Positions 32,985-44,811 are shown, counted from the first letter of the stretch. The stretch is 64,000 bases of DNA from Prorocentrum cordatum (GCA_963575745.1 CAUYUJ010014183.1:1003450-1067449); one strand, 5' to 3'. Made by a program: numbers and translations. The notes: generated by a model not told the origin, from the sequence alone.

Positions 32985-33565
32985 CTCCACAAGTGGCCTC
33001 GGTGGGAAAATCCGCATGGCAGGACGGCACCGCGCCCATTTCGGCGCAACCCTCGCGACGATCGTGGCCTTACAGGGAGCTCCACCGAAGGCCCTGGTGG
33101 GGAACTGCGCACGGCGGCACCGCGCCCATGTCGGCGCATTCCTCACGAAGATGGTGGCCCCATAGGGAGCTCCACGAACGGCCCCGGTGAAAAAGTCCGC
33201 ACGGCGGCAGCCCCCATGCCGGCATGCCACTGACGAGGATCGTGCCCCCTATTGGGAGCTCCACGAACGGCCTCAATGGAAAGTCCGCTTGGCGAAACCG
33301 TACCAATTTCGGCACACACGCAACGAGGACCACATAGGGACCTCCACCTACGGCCCCAGCGAGGAAGTCCTTATGGCCCATGTGGGCACACCCCTCACGA
33401 TGACGCTGTAGGGAGCTGCACCTACGGCCCTAATGGGAAAGCCCACACGGCGGCACCGCGCGCATTTCGGCGCACTCCTCACGAGGACCGTGCCCACAGA
33501 GGGAGCTCCACCGACTACCCTGGTGGGGAAGCCCGCACGGCGGCCCCGCGACCATGTTGGAACAC
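32985..33565. repeat. About 90-bp minisatellite, 6-7 units
   Basis: Units run from GGGAGCTCCACSRANGGCCC through AAGTCCGCACGGCGGCACCG to CTCACGANGATCGTGGCCCC. Unit starts lie near 33077, 33167, 33257, 33340, 33412 and 33501. Two inner units are shortened and more diverged. Confidence 0.9.
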
Positions 33566-33734
33566 CCAAAGAGGGTGTTCCAAAAGGCCCCCAAGCGGCC
33601 TCCAAGAGGACCACAAGAGGCTCCCAGGAGGCCCCACAACGACTTGACTGCGCGTGCTCTGGACGTGCACCCCGCGAACCGAGAGGAATCCACGCTAGCC
33701 AGCGTGAACCCCTAAACTGGGGCATTGCACTGTT

Positions 33735-33855
33735 GATGGGGAAACTATCTGGTGTAAGCTATGTCAACCTATGCGGCGTGAACTACGGAAATGGAGACTA
33801 TACGGTGTGAACTATGTGGTGCAAGCTATGCCATGTAAGCTACGCGGTGTGACCT
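33735..33855. repeat. Short tandem words GCGGTGTGAACTATG
   Basis: Five or six degenerate 17-22 base units (GGTGTAAGCTATG, GGCGTGAACTACG, GGTGTGAACTATG). A relative, GTGGTGTACGCTATGTGG, lies at about 34676. Confidence 0.75.
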
Positions 33856-34014
33856 GGAGGCGGACGCAATGAGATACACGCCATGTGATATATTGCATCA
33901 CGCAATTGCGGATAAGAATGACGGGGCGAGCGCGGCCGACGCGGCCGTCGAGGCGGAAGACTTCCTGGCCCTCGCCTTCGCCTGATCCTCGGCACTCTCG
34001 CGTGTTTCCGTTTA

Positions 34015-34555
34015 CTCCCAATCCTCTTCCTCGTCCTCCTCCTCGTCCTCCTCCTCCTCCTCCTCCTCGTCGTCCTCCTCCTGCTCCTGCTCCTCTTCCT
34101 GCCCGGGGTGGGTCGCGGGTGGGTCGTGGATGGGTTGCGGGTGGGTCGCGGGGTTGGTTGCGGATGGGCCGCGGGGTGGGTCGCGCGGTCGGTAGCAGGT
34201 GGGTCGCGGGGTGTGCCGCGGGGTGGGTCGCAGGTGGGTCGGGGGTGGGTCGCGGGGTGTGCCGCGGGGTGGGTCGCGGGGTGGGTCGCGAAGTGGGTCG
34301 CGGGGTGGGTCGCGGTTGAGTCGCGGGGTGTCGCGGTGTGGGTCGCAGGGTGGGCCGCGGGGTGGGTCGAGGGTTGGTCGACGGGTGTGTCGCGGGTGTG
34401 TCGCGGGTGGGTCGAGGGTGAGATCGCGGATGGGCCGCGGGTGGGCCGCGAATGGGTCGCGGGGTGGGTCGAGGGTGAGGCGCGGGGTAGGTCGCGGGGT
34501 GGGTCGCGGGGTGGGTCGCGGGTGTGTCGCGGGGTGGGCCGAAGGTGGGACGACG
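34015..34555. repeat. CTC tract followed by a GGTGGGTCGCGG 12-bp minisatellite
   Basis: A CTC-rich segment (34020-34100) is followed by about 440 bases of GGTGGGTCGCGG units. On the minus strand the 12-bp period gives four-residue repeats of the RDPP or TPRP type, which I consider non-coding. Confidence 0.92.
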
Positions 34556-34897
34556 ACAACAAAACAACAAGAATCCGCCTCGCGGGAACCCACTTCAGCC
34601 ACGCACCCGGTGGACAGTGTAAGACCGTTCGGCCCCCCCACTCTGAAAAGCTATGTTGCGTTAATAGTCAATTCTGTGGTGTACGCTATGTGGGGCACCC
34701 ACAAGGCGGCGCGGGCGGCAACCTAGCGCAATCTCATCATTCCTCCCCAAGCGCGGGGCGCCCACGAGGCGCCCACGAAGCGGCAAGGGCCCGCAACGTG
34801 GCAACCACCTCGGAATACCCCCACCCCCAAACGCAGGGGCGCCCACGAGGCGCCCATGAGGCGGCACGGCCCCTCGGCATCCCCGCCCAATGGCTCA

Positions 34898-35737
34898 CAG
34901 TGGGGGGCGATCCACAAGAAACCCACCGCAAGAAACCCAGCCCTGAAATCCGCCGAGGTTTTTTGGTCCAGGGTTCGGTTTCTTTGCACGTCGACTGCAA
35001 ACGAAGAAACCCAGGGCACCCTGGCCCGAGCGGTCTCTTGACTGCTGGCGCCAAGCAATGTGACATCGAGATTCCCAAGAACTCAAGAATGCAAGATTCG
35101 GGCCTGGCACAAACAAAACAGAAAGGCGACGACTTCTCCTCTGGGAAGAATAGCTGTGTGCCCATTTAACGCAGGCCAGGGGGTGGGGGGGGCGAAAGCC
35201 CCGCAGCTGGACGCGCGGCACCATGGGAACAGCCAGAGTGGCGGGCGACAAAACCCAAGGTAACCTTGAATACCTTCTAGTTTCTTCGGCTTTTGGGCGC
35301 GCGCCCCGCATTCGCCAGCGGTCAGGAATCCACGGGAGGACTGGCGAACCCACGGGAAGAACAAAAGGAGGGGCGGGCGAAGGAACCCACGGGATCCTGA
35401 ATCTGAATGCGTGTCCGTTTCTTGGGCTTTCGGGCATGCGCCCCGAAATGCGCCAGCGCCCACTTGACAGACTGGCGAACCCCCGCGAATGGATGGGCAA
35501 TGCGTAACGAACAACCCGAGTGGCGGGCGAAGAAACCCAAGGTACCCCGACTGCCAGGAAGCTTCTTGGAGGCTCGGGCGCGCGCTAAAACTGACCGACG
35601 CCCAAGAAACCCAAGCACCCTGGCATTTGCAATTTCTTTGAAATTGCGCCGACCTTCCGCGCCGAACGCCAGACAAAGAAACCCAGGGAACCCCGACGAA
35701 ACGTAATTAGGGTGTTTCTTGTCATGGCCCCCCACTG
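34898..35737. mobile_element. Tc1/mariner-like inverted-repeat element, copy A
   Basis: The left end CAGTGGGGGGCGATCCACAA and the reverse complement of the right end (ending CCCCCCACTG at 35737, followed by TA) are imperfect inverted repeats of about 30 bases that also share AAGAAACC. The interior has several diverged copies of an AAGAAACCCARGGNACCC word (about 35005, 35230, 35370, 35530, 35685) and the palindrome CCAGGGCACCCTGG. No transposase frame is visible. The terminal CAGTGG and flanking TA are typical of Tc1/mariner elements; the left TA is CA here. Confidence 0.55.
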
Positions 35738-35739
35738 TA

Positions 35740-37160
35740 AGGAGGATAACCAACTACCCCTTACGTTAGCCCTGAAACTATCGAAAGGGATGACCCCCTC
35801 CCGTCCTCTCTCTGGGGGGGGTGGCGGGGGAACAGCGCTCCCGGCTGCGAAAGATCTAATGCTCTTCCCCCGAGGCTGCGGTGGCTACGGATCATCGGCG
35901 GTTCAGCTTTTGCTGCTGACTGCTATGACTCGCGTGATGTCGAGAGACGTGGCACCGGCGATCTTGGGCCGCTCGCGAATCTGAGATTATTGCCCCCAAC
36001 GATTTGTGTGTTTGAAAACCTTGGCCTCCTCACGCACTGTTCGGGGGATATCGCTGGCGAAATCGGGGCAGCTGCTGTCTCAGGTTCGTCAGAAGCCAGC
36101 TCCGTCAGCACGATTAAAGGCTTTCAAGCCCGATCAAGGGGCCATTGAGCAAATCTAGGCCGGATTGAACTTGGTATTAAGCCGTACGAAGCGGGATTGA
36201 ACCAGATTGAGCGGGACTGAGCCGGACTGAGAGGCATTAACAAAGCCAGATGCTGCCCGTTTTCGACCAGGGATATACCAGCGCCGATTCTGAACTTAAC
36301 CTCCCAGGAATTGCATCCTAAAGGTCGCCTCGAGCGGTGCCGGTCGTCGTCCCCCCCGCGCCCCCCCCCGTGACCCCCCAGTGTCCCCTCCCGCGACTCA
36401 CCCCGCGACCCAGGCGCGACCCACGCGCACCCCCCCCGCGACCCACCCGCGCCGCAACTGCGGGGTGCTACGGTCGGGAACTTTTGCTTAGCGTGTCGCG
36501 GCGGCGGTCCCGGCGACACGCTAAGCCCCTCGAGAAGATGGATAGAATGTCGCTCCGCTCTGCGGGGCGGGAGACTCGGAAAGGCTCGGGACACTGGCGC
36601 TTGGAAGTGGGGGCACCGCGACAAGCTAAGCAGACATTGCGGATGGTAGTTCTTGGATTCGCATCATCAAGTGCAAGCACTGCAGGGGGGGATCTCGCTG
36701 GCGACATCGGGGCAGCTGATTCCGCAGGTCGCCTCGAGCGAGGGTCACCGGTCGGCGCACCTGAGGGAGAGCGGCTGCCTCAGGGCCCTGACAAACGCCG
36801 ATCTGGTTTCGTCAATCCGCGGCCCCAGAGGTCAGCTTTGGGTAGCTTCTCGTCGTTTTCGGCAGCACCAGGACACGATTACGGCTCCCATAGGCCTAAA
36901 TCGGGATTCGAAACATCATACCGCTGGAGGTCTGCGGAGCTGCTGCCTCAGGCCGCCTCGAGCGGCGGCGGTCCGCTGTCGGCGGCCGGCGCCGGCAACA
37001 GCTGGGCCGGCGCGAGGCGAAACGCTCAGCGGGCCTGTCCGCGCTGCGGCGCCGCAGCGAGCGGGCACCCGCGGCCGTGCCCCGCCAGGCGGCGAGGGCC
37101 CAGGAGGCCAGGAGGCGCCGGTGGCGACTCGGGGGGCCGGGCGGGGGGAGGAGGAGCCAA
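35740..37160. other. No gene recognised
   Basis: Two related phrases, GGGGGATATCGCTGGCGAAATC (about 36043) and GGGGGATCTCGCTGGCGACATC (about 36688, each followed by GGGGCAGCTG), match the GAGGATGTC motif family loosely. Open frames such as plus 36337-37662 are Pro/Arg/Gly-rich with no motif. Confidence 0.5.
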
Positions 37161-37164
37161 GGTC

Positions 37165-37265
37165 GAGGGTGCATCCTCCTCCTCCTGCTCCTCCTATTCC
37201 TCCTCCTCCCTCCTCCTCCTCCCTCCTCCTCCTCCTCCTCCTCCTCCTCCTCCGCCCCCCTCCCT
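37165..37265 (+). repeat. (CTC)n-rich tract
   Basis: CTC triplets with CTG, TAT and CCC interruptions. Confidence 0.9.
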
Positions 37266-37554
37266 CCATCCTTCTCGTCCTGCTTATTCTGGCCCCTTCC
37301 GTCAAGGTTCGGGCCTCATCCGCCGCTTTCCCATCCGGGTTCGTATCACCATGTCTCGGTGGGGGCCTCTGGAGGCCGAAATCGAACGAAGACCTCCCGT
37401 CATGACTTCCCACGGCGCGAGAGTGCCTGTCAAGCCACTGGAGCCGCTCTGGGCACGAGCCGGGCACCCGCGGAACGCCCTCGGCGAGGCGCGGCTGCTG
37501 GCCCCGAAGCCCGCGGCCAGAAAAGCTCCCCAGACGTACTGGATGCGTTCGATA

Positions 37555-37860
37555 CGCGCAACTGTCGCCACTTTCGTGGGCTCCTGGGAGTTCCAGCGGA
37601 GTGGAAGTGTAAAGGAGACCGCGTTGAGACCTCGCGGCTCCCTGGAGGGGGCTGCGAACTGAGCGGTCGCCACTTTCTGGGCTCCTGGGAGTTCCAGCGG
37701 AGTGGAGCTGTGCACGGACCGCGTTGAGACCTCGCGGCTCCCTAGGGAACTAGTTGTGAACGAACTGCGCAATTGCGCCACTTTCGTGGGCTCCAGGGAA
37801 GTCCAGCGGAGTTGAGTTGTAAACAGATCCCGCCGAGAACTCGCGGGCCCTGGTGGCTGT
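37555..37860. repeat. About 105-bp minisatellite, three units
   Basis: Units start at GCCACTTTCGTGGGCTCC near 37567, 37669 and 37777 and include GGGAGTTCCAGCGGAGT and CGTTGAGACCTCGCGG. The third unit is the most diverged. Confidence 0.92.
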
Positions 37861-37889
37861 GACGTGCGAGAATGTATTCACTTCCGTGA

Positions 37890-38265
37890 GCGGGGGAAGG
37901 AGGACGGAGGAGGTGGGAGGACGAGGAAGGAGGAAGAAGCAGAAGGAGGAGGCGGAATAGAAGGTTGAGGGAGGAGCTGGAGCGGGGGGGGGAGGAAGGA
38001 GAGAGGAGGAAGGAAGGAAGGAAGGAGGGAGGAGGGAGGAGGAGGAGCTGGAGGAGGGAGCTGGAGGAGAAGGAGGAGGGACCAGGAGTTTGGATGATTA
38101 GGAGAGGAAGGAGGAGGACGAAGGAGGGAGGAGCTGGAGGGGGAGGGAGGAGGAAGGAGAGAGGAGGAAGGAAGTAAGGAGGGAGGAGGGAGGATGGAGG
38201 AGGAGGAGCTGGAGCAGGGAGCTGGAGGAGGAGGAGATGGAGCAGGAGGTTGGAGGATTAGGATT
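37890..38265 (+). repeat. GGA-rich tract containing a tandem duplication of about 165 bp
   Basis: The block 37966-38100 (GGAGGAGCTGGAGC through TTTGGATGATTAGGA) is repeated with changes at 38131-38265. Confidence 0.85.
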
Positions 38266-38404
38266 CTCGGAGGGGGGTCCTGAGCGGTCCTGATGTTCAG
38301 AGCATGTTCGTATGTAATGAGCGGTCCTGATTGTAGTTGCCCAATGTTTAACAAAGAATTGGGTACGTCCCTGAGTAGTCGCTGCCACGGGACGAGGCGC
38401 ACAT

Positions 38405-38600
38405 TGCGTTACAGTGCATTGCATTGCAGTGCATTGCATTGCGTTGCGTTTCATCGTGTCGCATTGTATTGCGTGGCGTTGCATTGCATTGCGTTGTGTT
38501 GCGCTGCATTGCATGGCATTGCTTTGCAGTGTGTCCTGTTCCGTTGCATTGCATTGCATTGCGTTGCACTTGAATTGCGGTTACACTGCATTGCGTTGCA
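38405..38600 (+). repeat. Pentanucleotide tract (GCATT/GCGTT)n
   Basis: About 35-40 pentamers of TTGCA, TTGCG and TTGCC with interruptions. Confidence 0.92.
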
Positions 38601-38734
38601 GTAAACTGCGGGCGCGGGGGAGGAGGACAGGGAGGGAGGAGAAGGGAGGAAGGTACAGAGAATTGAGGGGGAACGAGGAGGAGTGAGGAAGGAGGAAGGG
38701 GGAGGAGGGCAAAGGGAGTGAAGCGGAGAACGGG

Positions 38735-39110
38735 CCAACCACCCAGGCAAGCGGGCAACCGACCAACCAACCGCACAACCAACCAACCAACAGACCAACC
38801 ACCAGCCGACCAACCGGCCAACCAACGAACCAACCGCCCAACCAGTGAACCAGTCAGCCAGCCAGCCAACCAACCAACCAACGAAAGATCCACCTCATCG
38901 CCTCGGAAAACATTTGCCCAGAAACCTGTGAGCCAACCAGCCAGCCAAGCAATCCATCAACCAACCGCCCAAGCAATCAACAACCAATCCACCTACCAAC
39001 CCACTAACCAACCGCCGCCCAACAAACCGAGCAACAAACCACCCTGGGAAACAAATTCTTGACCCCGAACTCGGCGAGCCAAACAACCAACCAACCCACG
39101 AACAATATTT
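38735..39110 (+). repeat. (CCAA)n-rich tract
   Basis: AACCAACC tetramers dominate 38740-38890. The tract continues as looser CCAACC words to about 39110. Confidence 0.9.
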
Positions 39111-39346
39111 CCCAAACAGATGTTTGGAAACCGTTCCACGCCGCGGGGCCGTGACGAAATCTTTGACCCGGAACATGCTCTTGACCCTGCAACGAACAAC
39201 TCTTTGCCCTTGAATGAACATGTTTTGCAACCCGTCTCCCCCTTCCCCCCTCCCCCCACCCCCTTTGTGCACGCCGCCAACATATTCTGATCCCATCAGG
39301 GAGACTTAGATTTGGGCGGCTCGGCAGCGGATCCCAAACTTGGCGC

Positions 39347-39499
39347 CGCGCAGAGGGGGTAGGGGGAGGGGGGAGGGCTCCTCAGGAGGCTGCTTCTTAG
39401 AAGGCGCGGGCCCTACATCTACAGACCAGGCCCGCGCCTTCTAAGAAGCAGGGGTGCGTCTAAGAAGGCGTCCACCCTCCCCCTACCCCCCTCTGCGCG
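39347..39499. repeat. 153-bp double hairpin with a 23-bp perfect inner stem
   Basis: The inner arms 39390-39412 and 39429-39451 (CTGCTTCTTAGAAGGCGCGG plus GCC, and its complement) are perfectly inverted around a 16-base loop. The outer arms CGCGCAGAGGGGGTAGGGGG (39347-39373) and their inverse (39475-39499) are also paired with one mismatch. AGGCG occurs again in the right spacer. It lies directly against fold-back copy 4. Confidence 0.85.
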
Positions 39500-39513
39500 T
39501 GGCCGAAAATAGA

Positions 39514-39670
39514 ATAAACTGGTGGCGCTCCGTGCGGATTTCTCTGATCTGCGCTGGACCCCCCTCCCTTGCGCGCGGAGCGCGCCAAGGGCGGCGCCGG
39601 AGGCGCCGCTAGGGGGGCCCAGCGCGGATCCAAGAAATCCGCCTGGAGCGCCAAAACACTTTGTGTTTAT
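39514..39670. mobile_element. Fold-back (MITE-like) element, copy 4
   Basis: Inverted arms start GGCGCTCCGTGCGGATTTCT on the left and GGCGCTCCAGGCGGATTTCT in reverse complement on the right, both continuing to GCGCTGGRCCCCCC. The ends are ATAAAC and GTTTAT, 157 bp apart. The centre is GC-palindromic. The arms agree with each other in most positions. Confidence 0.8.
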
Positions 39671-41400
39671 GCCGTTTGTCTTCTTCCGCGAGCGGCGGCG
39701 GCCAGCGGCCGGGAGGCCGCCCCGCTGCGCGGGGGGGGGCTGGCGGTCCTGCCGAGGGCCGCGAGGCACCGGCGGGCGCGGCGTTGCCAGGCGCAGCCCT
39801 GCAGCATGGCGGCAAAGGCCCGGCCCAACCTCGGCGGCCCGCCGAGTGGCGGCGGGCAACCGGTTGCGTGGTGTCGAGCAGGGACCGACCGACCTGGTAT
39901 TCTTGTAGGCCCACCAGGAACAATGTTCTTGGACACACAAGCCCGAAGTGTTGAAACAGGAGTGTCCCAGCCAGAAAGGTTCCAAGAAAATGTCGAGAAA
40001 ATTTCGTGTAAACCACAAAAGGCTCTTAGAACATTGCTTGGTGGCCATATGTATAAACACGCCAAGACGCTTCGCCACTGCTTGATGGTGCGGTCATGGC
40101 ATCTCAATCCGTAGCAATCCGCAGGAGCCACCCAGACGGGCGGCGGCGGCCATGAAGCATCAGACTCGACTCAGGCAACTGCACGTGTGCCCGCCTGGCC
40201 GGCGGGCAAAGACGAGCAGGATTCGCAGCATTGGCGCAACCAGTCCCCGTGAGAACAGGAAGCCTCAATAACTCCATCTCAAAGAGGCAGGCGCATGGCA
40301 CCCCAGACTTCTGGACCCATTCCTGGACAGAGCTGTCCCTCTGCGGAATCGTTTTGGCCACGACCCCGGCCTGGCGAGGGACCCCGGAGGCCGAACATGG
40401 CCAGAAGCCTCCCGGCGTTATTTGTGCCACGGCGCGATCAGGCCATGGGGCTTGTACAGAACATGAAGGGTGGCCTCCGCACGGGTCGAACATCAAGAGA
40501 AGCCAAGAGGAGGAGGACAATTTCGGGTGAGGACACATCGGGAATCTCTGAGATCCGGCGGCTCTGGAGGATGTCTCGGGCTCTGCGGCCTTCTCAGAGC
40601 AATCCGACACGCTCTGAGAGCGCTCCAAAACGCTGCTCTGGAACGGATTTGTCCTCGTCCTAGCCCCGTCCGACAATTGGCACCGCCGAGCGTGCCTCCA
40701 CGACGGGCCAAAATCACAAGATAACCATCAAATGCGACTCGGCATGCCATGAAATCCGACGTCACAAACGAAACCTATGATATCGTGCACAATCACAGTC
40801 GGAGCCAAAGACCCAACGTTCAACTGCAGCCTCCGAGCGAAAACGCCCGATGCCCAGGCGAAAGCAAAAAGTACAAGGCCCCGATCTCAGAGTGCAGGGC
40901 AGGAGAGGCGGAGGGGGCAGGCGGGGGGAGGCGGGATGTGTGGCGGATTTCAATAGGAGTGGTGGGCCTGGCGCAGAGGAGTCCGCGGGGAGAGGTGCAA
41001 TAGTACTTGCCTGGATGCAAGGCCTACGCGTTGGATGCAGTGTAGCTGCGCGTGGATGCAGCTGCGTCTCACTGTCACACTCAACATGAGCGTTGCCCGC
41101 GCAGCAGTTCGTGCCCCCCCCCCCCCCCGCAATCCTTGAGCGCTTTTGCACGAAAAAGCACACACGTGCCGAACGATTGCACCTCTCGCCTCGACCCATC
41201 TGAGCAACGGAAAAAAACGGGGTCTCGCGCGATAAGACATGGCAACCTCAGGCGGTGGCCTACGCAGGCCGCACGCGCGGATCGCCACATACTGGAAACC
41301 AAGGCGCTCACGCGCGACCTTACGAGGGCAGCTCACGCGCGAGTGACCGCGTAGCCGAGCCCGTTGTTTTGCGTCGCTCGTTTGCGCCAGACCCCCTTGA
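39671..41400. other. No gene recognised
   Basis: Overlapping GC-rich frames lack motifs. A GGAGGATGTCTCGGGC word at about 40564 resembles the dispersed GAGGATGTC motif. Confidence 0.5.
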
Positions 41401-42100
41401 GCATCGATCAACCGACCCCTATCCACGTGGGCGTGGCCTGGGACCCACTGGCCGATCTAACCCCCTAGATTCGAGTTTCGAGAGGCTGGTCCCCCACTGT
41501 AGGATGGTGGGGATCAGAATGGGGACGCGCATGAGGATAGGGATCGGTTGAACGAATCTGAAGACCCACCGTTCCAGCGTAGAGCTTGGTAGTCCCCAAG
41601 CGTGGTGGTGACAACACCAGGCGGTGAGTCTCGGGCGATGTGGTGTCATCACCCCGTTTACCGAGGATGTCTCGAAAACTGGTGGGTCCAAGAGTCACAG
41701 AACCCGGCGGTGACCCCGTGCTCCAGAACCCGGCGGTGATTTTGGGGGATTCCAGGTCACCACCTCATATCTCACCACCTGGTTTGGGGAGCTCCCAACG
41801 GTTGAGCGATACTGAAGACCCGCCGTTCCAGCGTAGAGCGGAGGAGGCGCGCCGAGCCCAGGAACGGCGCCGCACCGAGCCCGGGGCAAGCGCAGGCCGT
41901 TCGTGGCCCGCAGCGCGGCCTCCGTGAGCTCCTGCCTCCGCCGCCTCCGCGCGGAGGCGCGCGCCCCGTGGCGAGCAGGCTTCGCGGGAACGCCGCGCGC
42001 TCACCCCCAGACCTCGGACGATGTGTTCTCCTTTCGAAGCGGACAGAACAACCGATGACCTCTAGAGCTGTCAACTCTTGATTCAGGCCCAGGGCCCACT
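41401..42100. repeat. Dispersed duplicated phrases
   Basis: GACCC-CCGTTCCAGCGTAGAG occurs at about 41560 and 41817. CAGAACCCGGCGGTGA occurs twice at about 41698-41740. GAGGATGTCTCGAAAA at about 41661 resembles the dispersed motif. No gene is recognised. Confidence 0.6.
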
Positions 42101-42611
42101 GTGGGGCCCTGGGGCCACCAGCGATGGATCCCGGACGCCAAACTACCCCTGGGGAAAGGGGTCGGGAACTCTGGGTCGCTTCGGAAGATTTCTGGGTCAT
42201 TCCCCCCTTCTCCCTATCCGAATCCTCTTCCTCCAAGTCCCTCTCCTGCTCCCGCAAACGATTATACGGATGGAGGGCGGGCCGTTTCCAAAACGTGTCC
42301 CTCGCTTTGGCGGCGCGCATTCGTGCTTAAGCAACTCAACAATCACACGCGGGCGGAAGGCGAATCGTTTTCGACACGGGGCATTCGCCGTGGCGCCGCG
42401 AGCGCTGGTCTTCTTAATGCACAACACTTGCACATATCGGGGAGGTTACTTTTCTAAATGAGGCTCTCGCCTGAGACCCGCTCCACACGTATCACCACAA
42501 GTAGAAGAGTGTTCTACGACTGCACAGATGGAGCGCAATTCCTTTCCAGAGCGGGCCTGTCGACGGGCATATCCTTGAACTTTGTGACCCCACCTCGTCA
42601 TATTCCGTATA
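42101..42611. other. No feature recognised
   Basis: Ordinary GC-rich sequence with overlapping short frames and no recognisable motif. Confidence 0.5.
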
Positions 42612-42788
42612 CAACGGAGGCCAGTCCACAAGAAACCTTCCACAGGAAACCCAGCCCTGAGACCCCAGGACGTCCATTGATTTTTTGGTATTGGAACGTC
42701 ACGCTTTCCATAACAAAACCATCGAAACCCAAGAAACCCAGGGCACCCTGGAGGCAAGCAAGGTGTTTCTTGGTCTGGGTCTCCACTG
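42612..42788. mobile_element. Tc1/mariner-like inverted-repeat element, copy B (177 bp)
   Basis: The ends CAACGGAGGCCAGTCCACAA and, in reverse complement, CAGTGGAGACCCAGACCAAG are imperfect inverted repeats flanked by TA on both sides (42610-42611 and 42789-42790). The interior shares with copy A the phrases GGAAACCCAGCCCTGA, TTTTTTGGT and AAACCCAGGGCACCCTGG. It is non-coding. Confidence 0.6.
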
Positions 42789-42790
42789 TA

Positions 42791-44735
42791 TAGCCTAGCT
42801 CAAGTAAGTTCACGTCTGAATTGCGGGCCGCTGTGGCGCTCGTCTTTCACGATGTCGCTTCCCGGAGAGATCGCGAACCCCATCGTCGACCCGTTCCGTG
42901 GTTTAGCGCAGGGCGATTCCACAGCACTTGCAGTCATGCATGATTTGTGCATTGACGCCGTGGCAGCCACGCGGACCCTCGGGAAGTGTTGCGGATGATC
43001 GATACCTAGTCGCACCATCCCCTGAGGCCCTAAATGATGACCGACCGACCTTCGGACGGCGACGCACTTCGACGTGGACGCCGACTACAAAGAGAACGCT
43101 AAAAAAGACAGGGCTGGTCAGATCGTGACCACCCGCCTCGGGAAGTTGAGCATCTGGACAGATTGGCTTGCCCAGCGAATGCGAAATCTGACATGATACC
43201 AGGTCAACGTTGGGAGAAAATGATGACGGCCATAGCCATCCTCGGATCAATTCGTGCCGATATGGCCGATATTGCCTTTCCTTGATTACGTCCACTGTGA
43301 AAATGGGCCTCGCCCGTCATGGTGCCGCCGCCGGCCTCGGCGGCCGAACTACTGGCGAAAACGATCTGGAGAATGCACACAACTTGGCGGTGCTTGGGGC
43401 GTTGGTGATGTCAGAAGATTTGGCTCCATCCTGCGTACTCGCGTGCGCTCTTCGCCTTCAAAATAAATGAGGGGCAAAATATCGGTTTGATCTGCTTTTT
43501 CAGAACACTCACTGCAGCGACACGCCACGGAGATAGAACTCAGCTTCATCAGACTATTCGAACAACGTGGGGCCTTGGTGGAAGTTGCTGCGACAGGTGC
43601 CCACAGAGTCCTCGAGACAGATGCCAATCTTGTCGATGGTGAGAACAGGTTCTGGACAGGCACGGACGAAACTCCACGCATCATGCTATTGCGCGCATCA
43701 GATGCTCACAACCCGAAGTCAGGGGCCGAAAGGATGCACAAGACGTTGACCAGGTCGACGTCGAAGCTTGCGCGGGGGAACAGTTTGCCAACTGGTATCA
43801 GTCTCTTGGAGATCGGGCGCGCTTTTGTCTGTAAACTTTTCGGAGTGGTGCTGCTGCGACCGAGACGAGGCGACGTGCAGAACACAATTGTACATTATGT
43901 GACGCCTTGAGACCCTCAATGTGACACCTTGCTGTGGAGCGCCCGCGGTTTTTCGAGACCGCCTGACTTGCCAGTGCGCTCTCCCGCCGCACTTCTGGAC
44001 GTCTCTTCCGACAATTTCGGCCATGAGTGGGCGAATCACGTTCGCAGCTGCCGAGGCTGCGCAAGACCGTTCCAGAATGTTGATCGCACTGTGTTCAATG
44101 GGCATTGGCGTGGTGAGCCTGGGTTTAGATGAAATGCTCCATGACGCGGCTCCTCTCCCTCGTGCAGGAGCTCGTCGCGGTTTGATGTGATTTTCAGGTG
44201 TGGACCTGCCCCATCATCAGGATGTTCCAATTCCCCCCCTTTCTCTGGCTGGCAACGCGGTCGCGGAGTCTGTGGCCGCGAAGTGGAGCAAGCCGGATCG
44301 CTGTCCGCGCCCAAGCCCCGCCGCGGCGGCCGGCGCGCTCTTCTCCGGCGCCGCCAGGCGAGCGGTCGTCGCTTCGCAGGGGCGAGCGGGTGGGTGGCCC
44401 GCATGCGATGCGGCTGCTGGGTCCCCGCGCTGGGTGGGTGCCGGCGCCGCCGCCGCGGGCAGCGGGCCTGCTCCTGCTCCCAGCAGCGCGTGCGGGCGGC
44501 GCGGAGGCGGCGTGGCGAGACGCGCTCCAGGCTCGCCACGCCGCCTTCTCCCCTCCCAGACTGCCCACGCCACGTTTTCTTCATTGCGTCGACCCCCAGA
44601 GGCCTCGACCCACTCCGAGACGCCCGCTTTTCAATCTGAGTAGTTCTTGTTGACAGTCCCGAGGCCCAGTAAGGGCCCGGGGAGGCCGAAAACAGATAAA
44701 TACCTTCCTTCGTGCTTCGTTCGTGACTCGAGGAG
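42791..44735. other. No gene recognised
   Basis: Several frames of 80-180 codons occur on both strands (for example plus 43575-43910, minus 44584-44036). They overlap extensively, and I see no domain, transmembrane segment or repeat in them. Confidence 0.45.
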
Positions 44736-44737
44736 GG

Positions 44738-44801
44738 CTAAACCCTGAACCCTAACCCCTAAACCCTAAACCCCTAAATCTCTAAACCCCTAAACCCCTA
44801 A
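44738..44801 (+). repeat. Interstitial telomere-like tract (CCCTAAA-type)
   Basis: About nine consecutive units of CTAAACCC, CCTAAACC and CTGAACCC variants. CCCTAAA (TTTAGGG) is the plant-type telomere repeat, also found in dinoflagellates. Mixed 7- and 8-base units indicate decay or an imperfect origin. Confidence 0.85.
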
Positions 44802-44811
44802 GATTTGTTGC

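Noticed and set aside
33812-34570. 252-codon minus ORF of TPRP/RDPP repeats
   Set aside because: Translation of a 12-bp minisatellite; all frames are equally open.
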